The notes beneath the pieces were generated by a model. The model made no database searches. It was not told the origin of the DNA and was given only the letters and a program-made list of their open reading frames with translations. DNA of 64,000 nucleotides from Bacteroidota bacterium (GTDB lineage Bacteria; Bacteroidota; Bacteroidia; Bacteroidales; Paludibacteraceae), in the NCBI GenBank assembly GCA_023459355.1, contig JAEWUM010000013.1, positions 1 through 64,000 of the forward strand, written 5' to 3'. This document shows, piece after piece, positions 8,390-17,843 of this stretch. How positions within the stretch are numbered: the stretch's first letter is position 1; the number at the start of each line of letters is the position of its first letter. The position numbers and the translations under genes were made by a program.

Positions 8390-10138
8390 ATGAAAATTAA
8401 ATGTATGAAACTGAACAGGAGGTTGTTTTTGTATTTTTTCTCGACCTTTTTTATCCTGATGATTGTGGTCGGATTTTTCCAGTATCAGCGGGAAAAGGCG
8501 TTTCGTACGGAGCAACTGGATCAACTGTTGTCGACTTATAACCAAACAATTTATAAATTCATCGAATTGAATCCATGGGACACAAAGTCTCTGTCTTCTT
8601 TTTTACAGGTCTTTCCCGACAGTAACCTCAGGGTGACAGTCATAGCGCCCGATGGTGGTGTTATGTACGATTCTTATGTGCCGGATGTCAGTCAACTTGA
8701 GAATCATATTGACCGGCCTGAAATTGCCGAAGCCATGGTCGATCCTTTAGGTAAAGGGGTATCTATACGAAAATCGACATCAACTAATATCGATTTTTAC
8801 TATTTAGCGCATAAATTTGATCATTTTTATGTGCGCAGTGCTTTGCCTTATAACATAGGACTGATTGTGATGCTGAAAGCTAATATGCATTTCCTGTACT
8901 TTATGGTTCTGGTGCTGTTGTTGGCTTCTCTGATGTTGTCTGTTATTTCCAAGCGTATAACACGTTCTATCGATCGCCTTCAGCTATTTCTTTCCAGTAT
9001 TGAGAATGAAAAAGCTGTTGATTCGGAAATTGTTTTCCCGGAAGATGAGTTGGGACAAATCAGCAGTAATATCGTAAAAACGTATAAAAAACTCTGGAAA
9101 ACTAAATCACAGGTAAAAAAAGAGCGTGAGAAGCTGATTCAGCATCTTCAGATATCGCAGGAAGGGTTGGGGATATTTTCTGATGAAAAAAAAGAAATTC
9201 TGGTCAATTCACACTTTATATTGTATTCCAGAATCCTGACCGACACAAATCTCTACTCGGTTGAAGCATTGTTTCTGATTCCTGAATTAGCTGAAATTAA
9301 TGCTTTTGTTGATGAAGGGTTGCGAAGTAAAGAATTGAACCGCAAACGGATTACCATTGAGAAAAGCGGTAAAGTTTTTTTAATTCAATGTATTGTGTTT
9401 AAAGATGAAACTTTTGAAATTTCGATAAACGACATTACCGCTCAGGAACAGGAAAACCGGTTGAAACGGCATTTGACTCAAAATATTTCTCACGAGTTGA
9501 AAACTCCGGTCAGCAGTATACTTGGATATATGGAAAGTATTGTTAGCAATCCAGATCTTACTCCGGAAAGACAACGGTTTTTTATTGAACGCTCCTTTCA
9601 GCAGGCGCAGCGTTTAACAGCTTTGTTACAAGATATTTCAACCTTGAATAAAATAGAAGAAAGTACAGCACTGTTTGAGAAAGAAATTGTAGATATTGCT
9701 GAAATTGTAAAAGATGTGTTGAATGATGTGCATCTACAACTTGAGGCTAAACGTTTTAAGGTGATAAATAATTTTCCTGATGAATTAAAGATCATGGGGA
9801 ACCGCTCACTGATCTATTCTATTTTCAGAAATTTGACTGATAATGCTCTGGCTTATGCCGGAACGAATATAACCCTGGAAATGAGTTGTTATAGGGAAGA
9901 TGAACAGTTTTATTATTTTTCTTTTTCTGATAACGGAAACGGTGTACCCGAAGAACATTTGGTTCGTATTTTCGAAAGATTTTACCGGGTGGATAAGGGA
10001 CGAAGCCGTAAAATGGGTGGAACTGGCCTGGGGCTTGCTATCGTTAAGAATGCAGTAATCCACCATGGCGGAACCATCACGGCAAAAAATATCAGTACAG
10101 GCGGACTGAACTATATTTTCTCATTAAAGAAAAACTGA
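8390..10138 (+). CDS. phoR: PhoR-like membrane sensor histidine kinase
   Basis: A 582-residue sensor kinase. Transmembrane segments at about 12-30 and 167-187 flank a periplasmic domain of roughly 135 residues. A short HAMP-like segment and a PAS-like region (about 255-352) follow. HisKA has the H box NISHELKTPVSSILGY with H368. The ATPase domain has N box NLTDNALAYA, G1 SDNGNGVPE and G2 GGTGLGLAIV. It phosphorylates the upstream response regulator. An alternative start (MKLNRRLFLY) lies 15 nt downstream and gives a more usual N-terminus. The H-box sequence and PAS layout are typical of PhoR. The gene ends 1 bp before the convergent SUMF1-type gene. Confidence 0.85.
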   Translation: MKIKCMKLNRRLFLYFFSTFFILMIVVGFFQYQREKAFRTEQLDQLLSTYNQTIYKFIELNPWDTKSLSSFLQVFPDSNLRVTVIAPDGGVMYDSYVPDVSQLENHIDRPEIAEAMVDPLGKGVSIRKSTSTNIDFYYLAHKFDHFYVRSALPYNIGLIVMLKANMHFLYFMVLVLLLASLMLSVISKRITRSIDRLQLFLSSIENEKAVDSEIVFPEDELGQISSNIVKTYKKLWKTKSQVKKEREKLIQHLQISQEGLGIFSDEKKEILVNSHFILYSRILTDTNLYSVEALFLIPELAEINAFVDEGLRSKELNRKRITIEKSGKVFLIQCIVFKDETFEISINDITAQEQENRLKRHLTQNISHELKTPVSSILGYMESIVSNPDLTPERQRFFIERSFQQAQRLTALLQDISTLNKIEESTALFEKEIVDIAEIVKDVLNDVHLQLEAKRFKVINNFPDELKIMGNRSLIYSIFRNLTDNALAYAGTNITLEMSCYREDEQFYYFSFSDNGNGVPEEHLVRIFERFYRVDKGRSRKMGGTGLGLAIVKNAVIHHGGTITAKNISTGGLNYIFSLKKN

Positions 10139-10139
10139 A

Positions 10140-11345
10140 CTAATTGTTGTAGGCAACCCGGAAGCCTCTGGTACTATGATAACTGTCGGGGAAATGACTA
10201 CGACGCATCGCAGAACGGGAATATAAACTGTTGATATACCAACTTCCTCCGCGTGTAACTTTCATGGAACCCAATGCCGGTCCGGTTGGGTTAGTTTGTG
10301 CTGTTGTTGTATACATATCGTACCAGTCTCCGCACCATTCCCATACGTTTCCATGCATGTCATATAAGCCCCATGCGTTGGCAGGAAAAGAACCTACCTG
10401 ACTTGTTCCGGTGGGTGATGTGGTATTCTGATTGGAGCAACTTCCATAAGGCAACGCCCAATCGTAGCTTGCATCAGTATCAGAGAGACAATTGCCGGTG
10501 GAAAACGGGGTTGATGAACCGGCACGACAAGCATATTCCCATTCGGCTTCAGTCGGAAGTCTTCCTCCGGCATAGCGGGCAAACTCATCTGCACCATACC
10601 ATGTTACATTGATAACCGGATGGTTTTCAAAACCCTTCACTGGTTCCCACCCTGTTGTCGTGTTAAATGTCAGTCCTATTCTGGTTTCAGCAAGGATTAA
10701 TACTTGTTCCGGATACAGTCCTGTACTGAATTTTCCATTACCCTTGACGTTGTTTGTGTTCAGAAATAACGCAAATTGCTGATTGGTTATTTCATATTTG
10801 CTAAGTTTAAAAGCATTCAATGTCACAGTGTGTTGGGTCTCATCATTGTTTCTGTTAGGTTCTGTATTGGGACTGCCCATGACAAATGTTCCTGCCGGAA
10901 TGGATACGGTTGAGATTTCAGGTACATAAGTTGAGAAAGCTACTTCATCGCCATAAAGGATTCCATTCTCATTAATTGCATAAGCCCTCACATAATACCT
11001 TAAATTAGGCTCAAGTCCGGTAATGTTGGAGATAAAATTACCTACACCGGCTCCGTCGCTTGTATGGTTGTCTTTGATGGTCGGATTGGGAGAGGTGCTC
11101 CAGCACACACCACGTCCTGTAATGGTTCCTTCGGCCCTGTTCTTGATGCTTCCGCCTGTGTTTACAGATGTGCGTATGCTACCTCCCGATTGGGCTGACT
11201 CAATGGTAATGTTTGAAATGGGTTTTGTTGCAATGTTGGTTAGGAAACGAGCATCAATAAACGATTCACAACCGCTTAGCAATACGACAATCAATACAGT
11301 TAAACTGTAGATTACGTTTTGTGATGTTAAACCTCTTTTTTTCAT
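10140..11345 (-). CDS. SUMF1/FGE-sulfatase-domain lipoprotein with one GVCW-type beta repeat
   Basis: The start is placed at the ATG at 11345, which gives a lipoprotein signal with lipobox LLSGC; an ATG 48 nt upstream would add an uncharacteristic 16-residue leader. The mature protein has one Fn3-like repeat (SGGSIK...GRGVCWSTSPNP...YYVRAYAINENG) and then a formylglycine-generating-enzyme-type domain (IPAGTFVMGSPN, GRLPTEAEWEYACRAG, MHGNVWEWCGDWYD, TRGGSWY, STRGFRVAYN). In Bacteroidota most such domains are structural or binding C-type-lectin-like folds rather than active enzymes, so no sulfatase activation is claimed. The GVCW repeat is the same module found eight times in the giant surface protein at 25.5-30.3 kb. 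Confidence 0.85.
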   Translation of the reverse strand: MKKRGLTSQNVIYSLTVLIVVLLSGCESFIDARFLTNIATKPISNITIESAQSGGSIRTSVNTGGSIKNRAEGTITGRGVCWSTSPNPTIKDNHTSDGAGVGNFISNITGLEPNLRYYVRAYAINENGILYGDEVAFSTYVPEISTVSIPAGTFVMGSPNTEPNRNNDETQHTVTLNAFKLSKYEITNQQFALFLNTNNVKGNGKFSTGLYPEQVLILAETRIGLTFNTTTGWEPVKGFENHPVINVTWYGADEFARYAGGRLPTEAEWEYACRAGSSTPFSTGNCLSDTDASYDWALPYGSCSNQNTTSPTGTSQVGSFPANAWGLYDMHGNVWEWCGDWYDMYTTTAQTNPTGPALGSMKVTRGGSWYINSLYSRSAMRRSHFPDSYHSTRGFRVAYNN

Positions 11346-11417
11346 TGTAAAGTAACCGGTAAAATTGTTATTAAAACAGGTAAATACTTTCAAATATTTT
11401 TTTCATTTAATTGAATA

Positions 11418-11425
11418 CAAAGATA
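11418..11425 (-). promoter_or_regulatory. -7 element of the SUMF1-type lipoprotein gene
   Basis: Minus-strand TATCTTTG, a full match to TAnnTTTG, lies 72 nt upstream of the ATG at 11345. That distance supports the shorter start chosen for the gene. Confidence 0.6.
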
Positions 11426-11558
11426 TTAAATTAGTATGGAAATTAACTTCATTTTAGAGTTGTGTTAACAATATTTCAGATGATAATTGCGTAATTAATA
11501 ATTGTAAGAATTGCAACGGAATAATGTCTTATTTAAAACGTGTTTTTTAAATATTTTT

Positions 11559-11566
11559 TATCTTTG
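11559..11566 (+). promoter_or_regulatory. -7 element of the SDR epimerase gene
   Basis: TATCTTTG matches TAnnTTTG and lies 50 nt upstream of the ATG at 11617. No Pho-type heptamer stands in the diagnostic register before it. The rest of 11346-11616 is AT-rich and shows no gene. Confidence 0.6.
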
Positions 11567-11616
11567 CAATAGCTTATTTTGCTGAAATGTCTTGTGTTTT
11601 AATTTTATAACTCATT

Positions 11617-12591
11617 ATGCGCTATTTTATTACCGGTTGTACCGGCTTTATTGGAATTCATCTTTGCAGGAAGTTAATTGCTGAAGGGCATGAAGTATTC
11701 GGATTGGTTAGGAACCCCGGAAAAATTCCATCTGATCTGTTGGGTAGGTTGAAAGAAATCAAAGGAGGGGTAGAGATTTTTGAACGTGCAGATTTGATTT
11801 TACCCGAAGTAGATGTCGTGATACACCTTGCAGGTGTGACCACGGGTCGTAACAGCAAAGATTATGAGCGTATGAATTATGAACCCGTGCTTCATCTGCT
11901 CGATTGCCTGAACAGGCAGCAGTGGAAGCCGAAACGTTTTATCCTGGCTTCATCGCTTGCTGCAGCCGGACCAAATATAAACGGGAAGGTTTTACGAGAA
12001 TCTGATGTGTCCGCTCCGATTGAGCCGTATGGTGTAGCCAAACTCAGGGCGGAGCAACTACTTAGGTCACAATTGTTTCCAACGACAGCTTTTCGTCCGC
12101 CGGCAGTAATCGGGCCGGGTGATCCGGCTATGCTGACCCTTTTTAAAATGGTTAAAAAGGGTTTTGCTCCACTGCCATCGGGTAAAGTACAGTTGCTGAG
12201 CTATATTTATGTCGGCGATCTGGTGGAAGCCATTTACATCATGTCGAAAGAAAATAGTGAAGAACATAAATTGTATTTTACAACTGCGGATGATGTAATT
12301 ACCAACTATGATATAATCAGGGAGATTGCGACTTCTTTACAGAAAAAAGCCTTGATTGTGCGTATCCCGAAAGGGCTAATCTGGCTGATTATGGTTTTTT
12401 CTACAGCTATATCTTATGTGTTCCGGATTCCTAACTTTTATGATTACCGGCAATATAAGCAGATGACGGCTCCGGCTTTCGTTTGTGCGGGTGAATTGTT
12501 GACAGCCGAAACAGGATGGAAAGCAAAAACCGGACTGGCTGAAGCCATCCGGTTAAGCGCTTTGGGATATAAGGAACTCAAGTGGCTGTGA
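11617..12591 (+). CDS. NAD(P)-dependent epimerase/dehydratase (extended SDR)
   Basis: A 324-residue Rossmann enzyme. The dinucleotide motif TGCTGFIG is at the N-terminus, followed by the HLAG element (VIHLAGVTTG), a Ser in LASSLAAAGP, and the catalytic YxxxK in PYGVAKLRAE. The C-terminal part holds a hydrophobic stretch (GLIWLIMVFSTAISYVF) that may associate with the membrane. Such proteins act on nucleotide sugars or isoprenoid and sterol-like substrates; the substrate cannot be assigned here. The gene is convergent with the phosphate transporter (8-bp gap) and has its own -7 element. Confidence 0.8.
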   Translation: MRYFITGCTGFIGIHLCRKLIAEGHEVFGLVRNPGKIPSDLLGRLKEIKGGVEIFERADLILPEVDVVIHLAGVTTGRNSKDYERMNYEPVLHLLDCLNRQQWKPKRFILASSLAAAGPNINGKVLRESDVSAPIEPYGVAKLRAEQLLRSQLFPTTAFRPPAVIGPGDPAMLTLFKMVKKGFAPLPSGKVQLLSYIYVGDLVEAIYIMSKENSEEHKLYFTTADDVITNYDIIREIATSLQKKALIVRIPKGLIWLIMVFSTAISYVFRIPNFYDYRQYKQMTAPAFVCAGELLTAETGWKAKTGLAEAIRLSALGYKELKWL

Positions 12592-12599
12592 TATTCCTT

Positions 12600-14834
12600 C
12601 TATTGTTTCATTTTTACAAGTCTTTTTTGAGATTTCATCAGGTTGCTTGATTGCAAAGCGATGATTTTTGTTTCGTTTAGCAGGCTGAGGAACAATATAC
12701 TGTTGCGTGTTCCCGAATCTTTGGATTTTGCTCTTTTGATCTGATTACGGGTTGCCTGCGCATAGTAATCGGCAATAAGATGTCTCTTTTCGAGTAGATT
12801 GTCAAATCGTGAATAATCCCAGGATTGAATCATCGATATGAAGTCAGATGCCACTTCAATAACCTGTTCGCTTAACTTTGTAAGGTCGTTTACTTGTTCT
12901 TTTGTGAATCCCTCGTGGTTATCATTGATGTATTTGAAGCTGGACTCGGTCATTACTTTGAGTGATTTTGAGATTTCGTAAAAATAATCAATGACCTGAA
13001 TGTAGAACTGACCTACCTCTACAGGAGCGCTTTCGAGTCGCTTGAGTGTTGGTACAACCTCATAATGCCGGCGATTTTTGTACTTACGGTAAAGAAAATC
13101 TGCTTCTTTATGTAATTGATTGAGTTTTTTCCTGTCTTCATTGAACAATCCGTCTAACGTATCTCTGTAAATCCGGATTGTGGTTTCAATAGCTTCTTCC
13201 ATCTCATTGGAGCAAGACTGAATCAGATCTGATTCGTTTTTGATTTCAAGCGTGGTTTCTTTGGCTTCCTCTTTGGCAACACGTTTTTTATGCACCATGG
13301 TAAATTGAATGATAAGAACGACCACGAGAATCAGTAGCCCAATGATAGCGTAAACACCACCGTACATCAATAGAAATGCAACTGCTGCCGAGGCAGTGAA
13401 GGCTGCTACAGCCGTTAGGAACCATCCGCTGATTACGGTTAGTACCCCGGTAATCCGGTATACTGCGCTCTCGCGTCCCCATGCCCGGTCGGCCAGCGAG
13501 GAACCCATGGCAACCATGAATGTTACGTATGTAGTTGATAAAGGCAGTTTTAATGATGTCCCGAGGGAAATCAGCATGGCTGCAACTGTCAGATTGACTG
13601 AAGCTCGTATAAGGTCGAAGGATGGATCGTTTGGTTCTTTCTTTTCAAGGGGTCTAAAACGGCTTTCGATAAAATCCTTTACTTTTTGCGGAGTGATGTA
13701 ATTCACAAATTTACCTATACTGAGTGCATTTCTGACCAGTGAACGAGATGCGCCGGTTGAGGAGAATTGTTCAAGGCCTTCTCCTTGCCGGGAAAGATTT
13801 ACTTCTGTTTTGGTAACCGTGCGGGATTTTTTGTTGAACCACAATGCCAGAACCATTATAATTCCGGAACCTAACAGGAACCTCCAGTCTACATTTACAG
13901 CTTCGGATAATCGTCCCATATACAAATTGTCCACGTTGCCGCCCTGAGCTACAAATTCTCCTGCAAACTGATAAGAGCTAAGCCCCGCCATGAATACGCC
14001 AATGAAATTCACCAGGTCGTTTCCGGCAAATGAGAGCGCCAAAGCAGCAGTGCCGGAAAGGATGATGATTTTCAGAATGTTAACTTTAAATGCATGTTGT
14101 AACAGAGCCATTAGCCCGGTCATGCCCAGGAATGTGTAAAGCAGGATGATGCCGGTGTGTTCATTGAGGTACTGCATACTTTCCCCGGAAATCAGTGTGG
14201 TGCTTTTCAACCCTTTCAGGATTGCAAAATAAGCAATGGCGGTAAGTGCAATTCCTCCCCAGAGGGCGCCGACATATTGAAATGATTTTTGGTAATTAAA
14301 CGAGAAAATAATACGGGAAATATACATAACCACCGAACCGACAGCGAAGGAAAGCAACACGGAGACAAAAATACCGGAGATGATTTTAAGTGCTTTGCCG
14401 GTATTAATATATTGTGTCAAATCGACCACCTCATTGTTTTGCCAGATAGTGAACAAAGAAACAGCAACAGCCGCACCGAGCAATTCGAAAACCAGCGATA
14501 CGGTTGTAGAAGTGGGTAATCCGAATGTATTGAAGATGTCTAGTAAAATTACATCAGTAATCATAACAGCCAAAAATAGCATCATGATACTGGCAAAGGT
14601 GAATTTTTCAGGATAAAAAACCCCGCTTCGGGCGATTTCCATCATGCCGGTAGAAAAGAAAGAGCCAATGATTACGCCAACTGAAGCTACGGTAAGAATG
14701 ACCCATAAAGGAGTAACTCTGGATCCGACGCTTGAATTCAGAAAGTTTACGGCGTCGTTAGCAACTCCTACTACCAGGTCGAGTGTTGCCAGAGCCAGTA
14801 ATACGAGTACGATGACAATGTAAATGCTATCCAT
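12600..14834 (-). CDS. PiT-family inorganic phosphate transporter with PhoU-like C-terminal region
   Basis: This 744-residue membrane protein carries the two inverted GxND signatures of PiT permeases (GVANDAVNFLNSSVGS near residue 24 and FAGNDLVNFIGVFMAG in the second half). It has about ten hydrophobic segments and imports phosphate by symport. The last 190 or so residues are soluble and helical, resembling a PhoU-type four-helix region (EMEEAIETTIRIYRDTLDGL). Fusions of this kind are common in Bacteroidota and are longer than the roughly 420-500 residues of stand-alone PiT. The upstream promoter has four phased heptamers, indicating phosphate-starvation control together with phoBR. Confidence 0.92.
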   Translation of the reverse strand: MDSIYIVIVLVLLALATLDLVVGVANDAVNFLNSSVGSRVTPLWVILTVASVGVIIGSFFSTGMMEIARSGVFYPEKFTFASIMMLFLAVMITDVILLDIFNTFGLPTSTTVSLVFELLGAAVAVSLFTIWQNNEVVDLTQYINTGKALKIISGIFVSVLLSFAVGSVVMYISRIIFSFNYQKSFQYVGALWGGIALTAIAYFAILKGLKSTTLISGESMQYLNEHTGIILLYTFLGMTGLMALLQHAFKVNILKIIILSGTAALALSFAGNDLVNFIGVFMAGLSSYQFAGEFVAQGGNVDNLYMGRLSEAVNVDWRFLLGSGIIMVLALWFNKKSRTVTKTEVNLSRQGEGLEQFSSTGASRSLVRNALSIGKFVNYITPQKVKDFIESRFRPLEKKEPNDPSFDLIRASVNLTVAAMLISLGTSLKLPLSTTYVTFMVAMGSSLADRAWGRESAVYRITGVLTVISGWFLTAVAAFTASAAVAFLLMYGGVYAIIGLLILVVVLIIQFTMVHKKRVAKEEAKETTLEIKNESDLIQSCSNEMEEAIETTIRIYRDTLDGLFNEDRKKLNQLHKEADFLYRKYKNRRHYEVVPTLKRLESAPVEVGQFYIQVIDYFYEISKSLKVMTESSFKYINDNHEGFTKEQVNDLTKLSEQVIEVASDFISMIQSWDYSRFDNLLEKRHLIADYYAQATRNQIKRAKSKDSGTRNSILFLSLLNETKIIALQSSNLMKSQKRLVKMKQ

Positions 14835-14878
14835 CCCAAACTAATTAATTGATTAAATAATAATTGTTATTTTCGCTG

Positions 14879-14936
14879 CAAAGGAATGAAATACATGTTA
14901 CAAATATATTACAAAGTGATGTAAAATATGTAACAA
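14879..14936 (-). promoter_or_regulatory. Candidate Pho box and -7 element of the PiT transporter gene
   Basis: Minus-strand heptamers in 11-bp phase: TTGTTAC (14936-14930), TTTACAT (14925-14919), TTGTAAT (14914-14908) and TTGTAAC (14903-14897). Exactly 10 nt later is TTCCTTTG (14886-14879), a -7 element with one deviation from TAnnTTTG. The start codon is 44 nt further on. This is the clearest Pho-type array in the window because it precedes a phosphate transporter. Confidence 0.72.
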
Positions 14937-14943
14937 AGTAAAA

Positions 14944-17739
14944 TTATTTCAATGTCCAGTTAACTCCTAATGACCAGGTTCTTCCTGTGTTGTAGCGTTT
15001 GTTGGTGAGTGTTACTCTTTGATTTGTTCCATTTTGTTGATATTCATAGGTTTGCTGCGTAAGATGATCCTGTGACAACAAGTCTTTGATACCAAACTTC
15101 AGTTCAATTTGCTTCCCCAGTTTTTTATTGAAAGTGAAGTCTATTACATGACGGGGCATTTCGTAAATATCAGGGACTTCTACTATAGCTTGATTTAGCT
15201 GTGCTGCAACCAGAATTCTTTTTCCTGTCACATTATACATGAGAGATGCAGACAGACCATTATTCTCCGGTTGATAATATAAGCCGATGTTTACAACATA
15301 GGGTGACTGACCCTGTAACGCTCTGTTTCGCTCAGTTTCCTGATCTTCAAATTCCACCATACTGGAAATTAAAGAAGCGTTCAGATTGACATTCAGGTTT
15401 TTTAAACCGATGAAGGCAAGTGATTTTTTTATTTCAAGTTCAAGTCCGATGTTGGTTGCTCCTTTGGCGTTGTTGAAGGAAAAGAGCGAGCCCTGTCCGA
15501 TGCTTACCATTTCTATCGGATTCCTGAAGTGTTTGTAAAACGCAGCTAAGGTAAATGTTTCACCCGGAGTAGGGTAGTGTTCAAAACGAAAATCGATGTT
15601 TTGAATGCTTGCAACCTTTAAATCAGGATTTCCTACAATCGAGTTCTTTTCAGTAAAATCGTAATAAGTTAATGGAGCTATCTCTCTGAATTCCGGTCGA
15701 TTGATGCTGCGGGAATAAGCGATTCTGAGTAAACTTTTTTCGTTGATATTGTATGAAGTATTCAATGAAGGAAAGAAATCAATCTCTGGATTGTCGACTC
15801 TTACAGGTGCACTTGCGTGATAATAACCTTGTAGCATGAGGCGGTTGAATTCAGCCCTTAGTCCGGCGTTGATGTTGAAATCACCTAAAGGCAAAACCAA
15901 TGCAGCATAACCGGCGGATAACCAGTTCTGGGCTGTGTATGCGTTGGCGATATTGGTTTGTTCGTCGGCGCTGATTACCTTGCCGGTACCCAGATAAGGT
16001 TCTGTAAAAAGAGATTCAAAAGGCAACTGGTTGATTTCAGCAGTGCTCAGGTTGCCGTAAGCATTCCGGTAGGTGATGCTTCTTTCTCTGAAATTTCTGG
16101 TTTTGAATTCATTATAAAGTCCTGCTTTTATAGTAGATTGTTGATTAATCAGGTTGATTTTCCTTTCGCGATTCAGGACGGCAGTAACTACATATTCATG
16201 GTTGGTCATGTACAAACGCCCGAGTTCATTGATGCTGGGGACATCCGGTAAGACATACTGGTAAATGCCGGGAGATACTTCTTTATTGCTACGGTTCTGC
16301 CGGTTAGGTTCCATCCGGTTGGCGTAGGCAAGGCCTATGTTCCAGTCAAGCAGGTTGTCGTCCATGTTTCTGACTCTATGATTTCCACTCAGCTGACCGG
16401 AATAAGTCGTTCTGGAAGAGTATTGATTGCTGAAATACTGAAAGTTACTCATTCTGTAATTGTTCCATCCTTCCGTATTGGCTGTTTTATCGATGCCAAT
16501 CTGGTTTAACAGGTTTTTAAATTCCAACCTTGTTCCTTCCGAATTTTGATAGGACCAGTTGTGTAAAATGCCGATTTTAAAATCGCGGGAATAAATATCC
16601 GACGTATAGCGGTATAAATAGATGGGGGTATCATTTGCTTCGTCATATCTTTCGTACATGTAATTCAACATGTTGTTGCGGGTGCTGTAAGAATTACTAT
16701 AACTTACCGATGTCATGGTCCCGAGCCGGGCGCCAAAGTCTAAATTCCATTTCTTTCCCATCGAAAATGAAAGTTTCTGATTTGGAAGTGCAATCAACGG
16801 TTGAGCAATCCATTGAGATGGTAATTGTAATGCAGCTGCATCCCTTTGGGTTATGGAGATTTCATTCAGATTGGCCGGAAAACCGGCTGGTAATGCACGA
16901 TTGACAGAGCCCAAACCGAATAGATCCATCGGCATTAAATCCGGTAACAACATTTCTTTAAAAGTGGTTACATCATTATAGGCGACCCCGTATTCTACCT
17001 GCATGAAATCATCATCCGGAATGTTTTTAGTTGTGATTTTAATAAAACCTCCTGTAGCTTCTGCCGCATGTTCTGCTGATCCGGTTTTATAAATTAATAA
17101 ATTGTCGATCATGTTACTGGGGATGGCGTCAAAGGAAAATGCCTTTACGTCCGTTTCGCTGCTTGGCGTTGCCGCATTGTTGAGCCAAACGTTGTTGTAG
17201 CGTTGATTCAGACCTCTGACAATGATGAAGCGATTGTCCTGAATGGTTACGCCGGGTATCCTTTTTACGACTTCGGAAGCGTCTCTGTCGAGCGTTCTTC
17301 CTATCTGCTGAGATGAGATGCCGCTAACCACCTGGAGGGAAGTCCGGACACTCCTGAGCATCGACAGGTCTGTGTCGGTTTTCATACGGGCCACAACCTG
17401 TACGCTTTCGAGTTCCATGGAAGCTTCTTCCATCTCAATATTGAGTATGGCAGGCTGATTTCTTGTAACGATTATATCCGTAATTTTACGTGTGGTGTAT
17501 GATACATAGGAAACGATGAGCGTATATTTACCCGGTGCGATTTTAATTTCAAAATTACCGTCGATATCAGCCGTTGTTCCGGTGGTAGTTCCCTCGACAA
17601 GGATCGCTGCACCGGTGAGAGGTTCGTTGTATTTCCGGTCGGTAACAGTCCCTTTGATAACAGACTGAGCCTGCATGGGGACGGAGATTGTAATGAGAAA
17701 CAGAATGATGGATAAATAAAAAAATTGACCTTTCGTCAT
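14944..17739 (-). CDS. TonB-dependent outer-membrane receptor
   Basis: The start is set at the ATG at 17739; the longer reading would need a TTG that overlaps the -7 element. The 931-residue product has a signal peptide ending MQAQ, an N-terminal CarboxypepD_reg domain (IKGTVTDRKYNEPLTGAAIL), a plug domain (GVTIQDNRFIIVRGLNQRYN) and a beta-barrel ending in WSLGVNWTLK, with a C-terminal hydrophobic strand. It moves a bulky or scarce substrate across the outer membrane using TonB energy. No SusD partner is adjacent. Its promoter shares the phosphate-type heptamer register, so phosphate or organophosphate uptake is inferred, not shown. A TetR gene lies just upstream on the same strand. Confidence 0.9.
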   Translation of the reverse strand: MTKGQFFYLSIILFLITISVPMQAQSVIKGTVTDRKYNEPLTGAAILVEGTTTGTTADIDGNFEIKIAPGKYTLIVSYVSYTTRKITDIIVTRNQPAILNIEMEEASMELESVQVVARMKTDTDLSMLRSVRTSLQVVSGISSQQIGRTLDRDASEVVKRIPGVTIQDNRFIIVRGLNQRYNNVWLNNAATPSSETDVKAFSFDAIPSNMIDNLLIYKTGSAEHAAEATGGFIKITTKNIPDDDFMQVEYGVAYNDVTTFKEMLLPDLMPMDLFGLGSVNRALPAGFPANLNEISITQRDAAALQLPSQWIAQPLIALPNQKLSFSMGKKWNLDFGARLGTMTSVSYSNSYSTRNNMLNYMYERYDEANDTPIYLYRYTSDIYSRDFKIGILHNWSYQNSEGTRLEFKNLLNQIGIDKTANTEGWNNYRMSNFQYFSNQYSSRTTYSGQLSGNHRVRNMDDNLLDWNIGLAYANRMEPNRQNRSNKEVSPGIYQYVLPDVPSINELGRLYMTNHEYVVTAVLNRERKINLINQQSTIKAGLYNEFKTRNFRERSITYRNAYGNLSTAEINQLPFESLFTEPYLGTGKVISADEQTNIANAYTAQNWLSAGYAALVLPLGDFNINAGLRAEFNRLMLQGYYHASAPVRVDNPEIDFFPSLNTSYNINEKSLLRIAYSRSINRPEFREIAPLTYYDFTEKNSIVGNPDLKVASIQNIDFRFEHYPTPGETFTLAAFYKHFRNPIEMVSIGQGSLFSFNNAKGATNIGLELEIKKSLAFIGLKNLNVNLNASLISSMVEFEDQETERNRALQGQSPYVVNIGLYYQPENNGLSASLMYNVTGKRILVAAQLNQAIVEVPDIYEMPRHVIDFTFNKKLGKQIELKFGIKDLLSQDHLTQQTYEYQQNGTNQRVTLTNKRYNTGRTWSLGVNWTLK

Positions 17740-17766
17740 TGCAGTATTGTGTTTGAAATTTTGCTG

Positions 17767-17824
17767 CAAAACTACGAAACGTGTATTTCAGAAATAAGAA
17801 GAAGATGTTACAATCAGGCTACAA
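17767..17824 (-). promoter_or_regulatory. Candidate Pho box and -7 element of the TonB-dependent receptor gene
   Basis: Minus-strand heptamers: TTGTAGC (17824-17818) and TTGTAAC (17813-17807) are strong, TCTTCTT (17802-17796) is poor, and CTGAAAT (17791-17785) is moderate. All fall in the same 11-bp phase. Ten nucleotides later is TAGTTTTG (17774-17767), a full -7 match, 27 nt before the ATG. Confidence 0.6.
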
Positions 17825-17843
17825 GCATTATGAGGCAGCGCAA

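Noticed and set aside
10140..11345. SUMF1-type domain as a formylglycine-generating enzyme working with the anSME
   Set aside because: Such lipoprotein domains in Bacteroidota are mostly non-catalytic, and no sulfatase is nearby.
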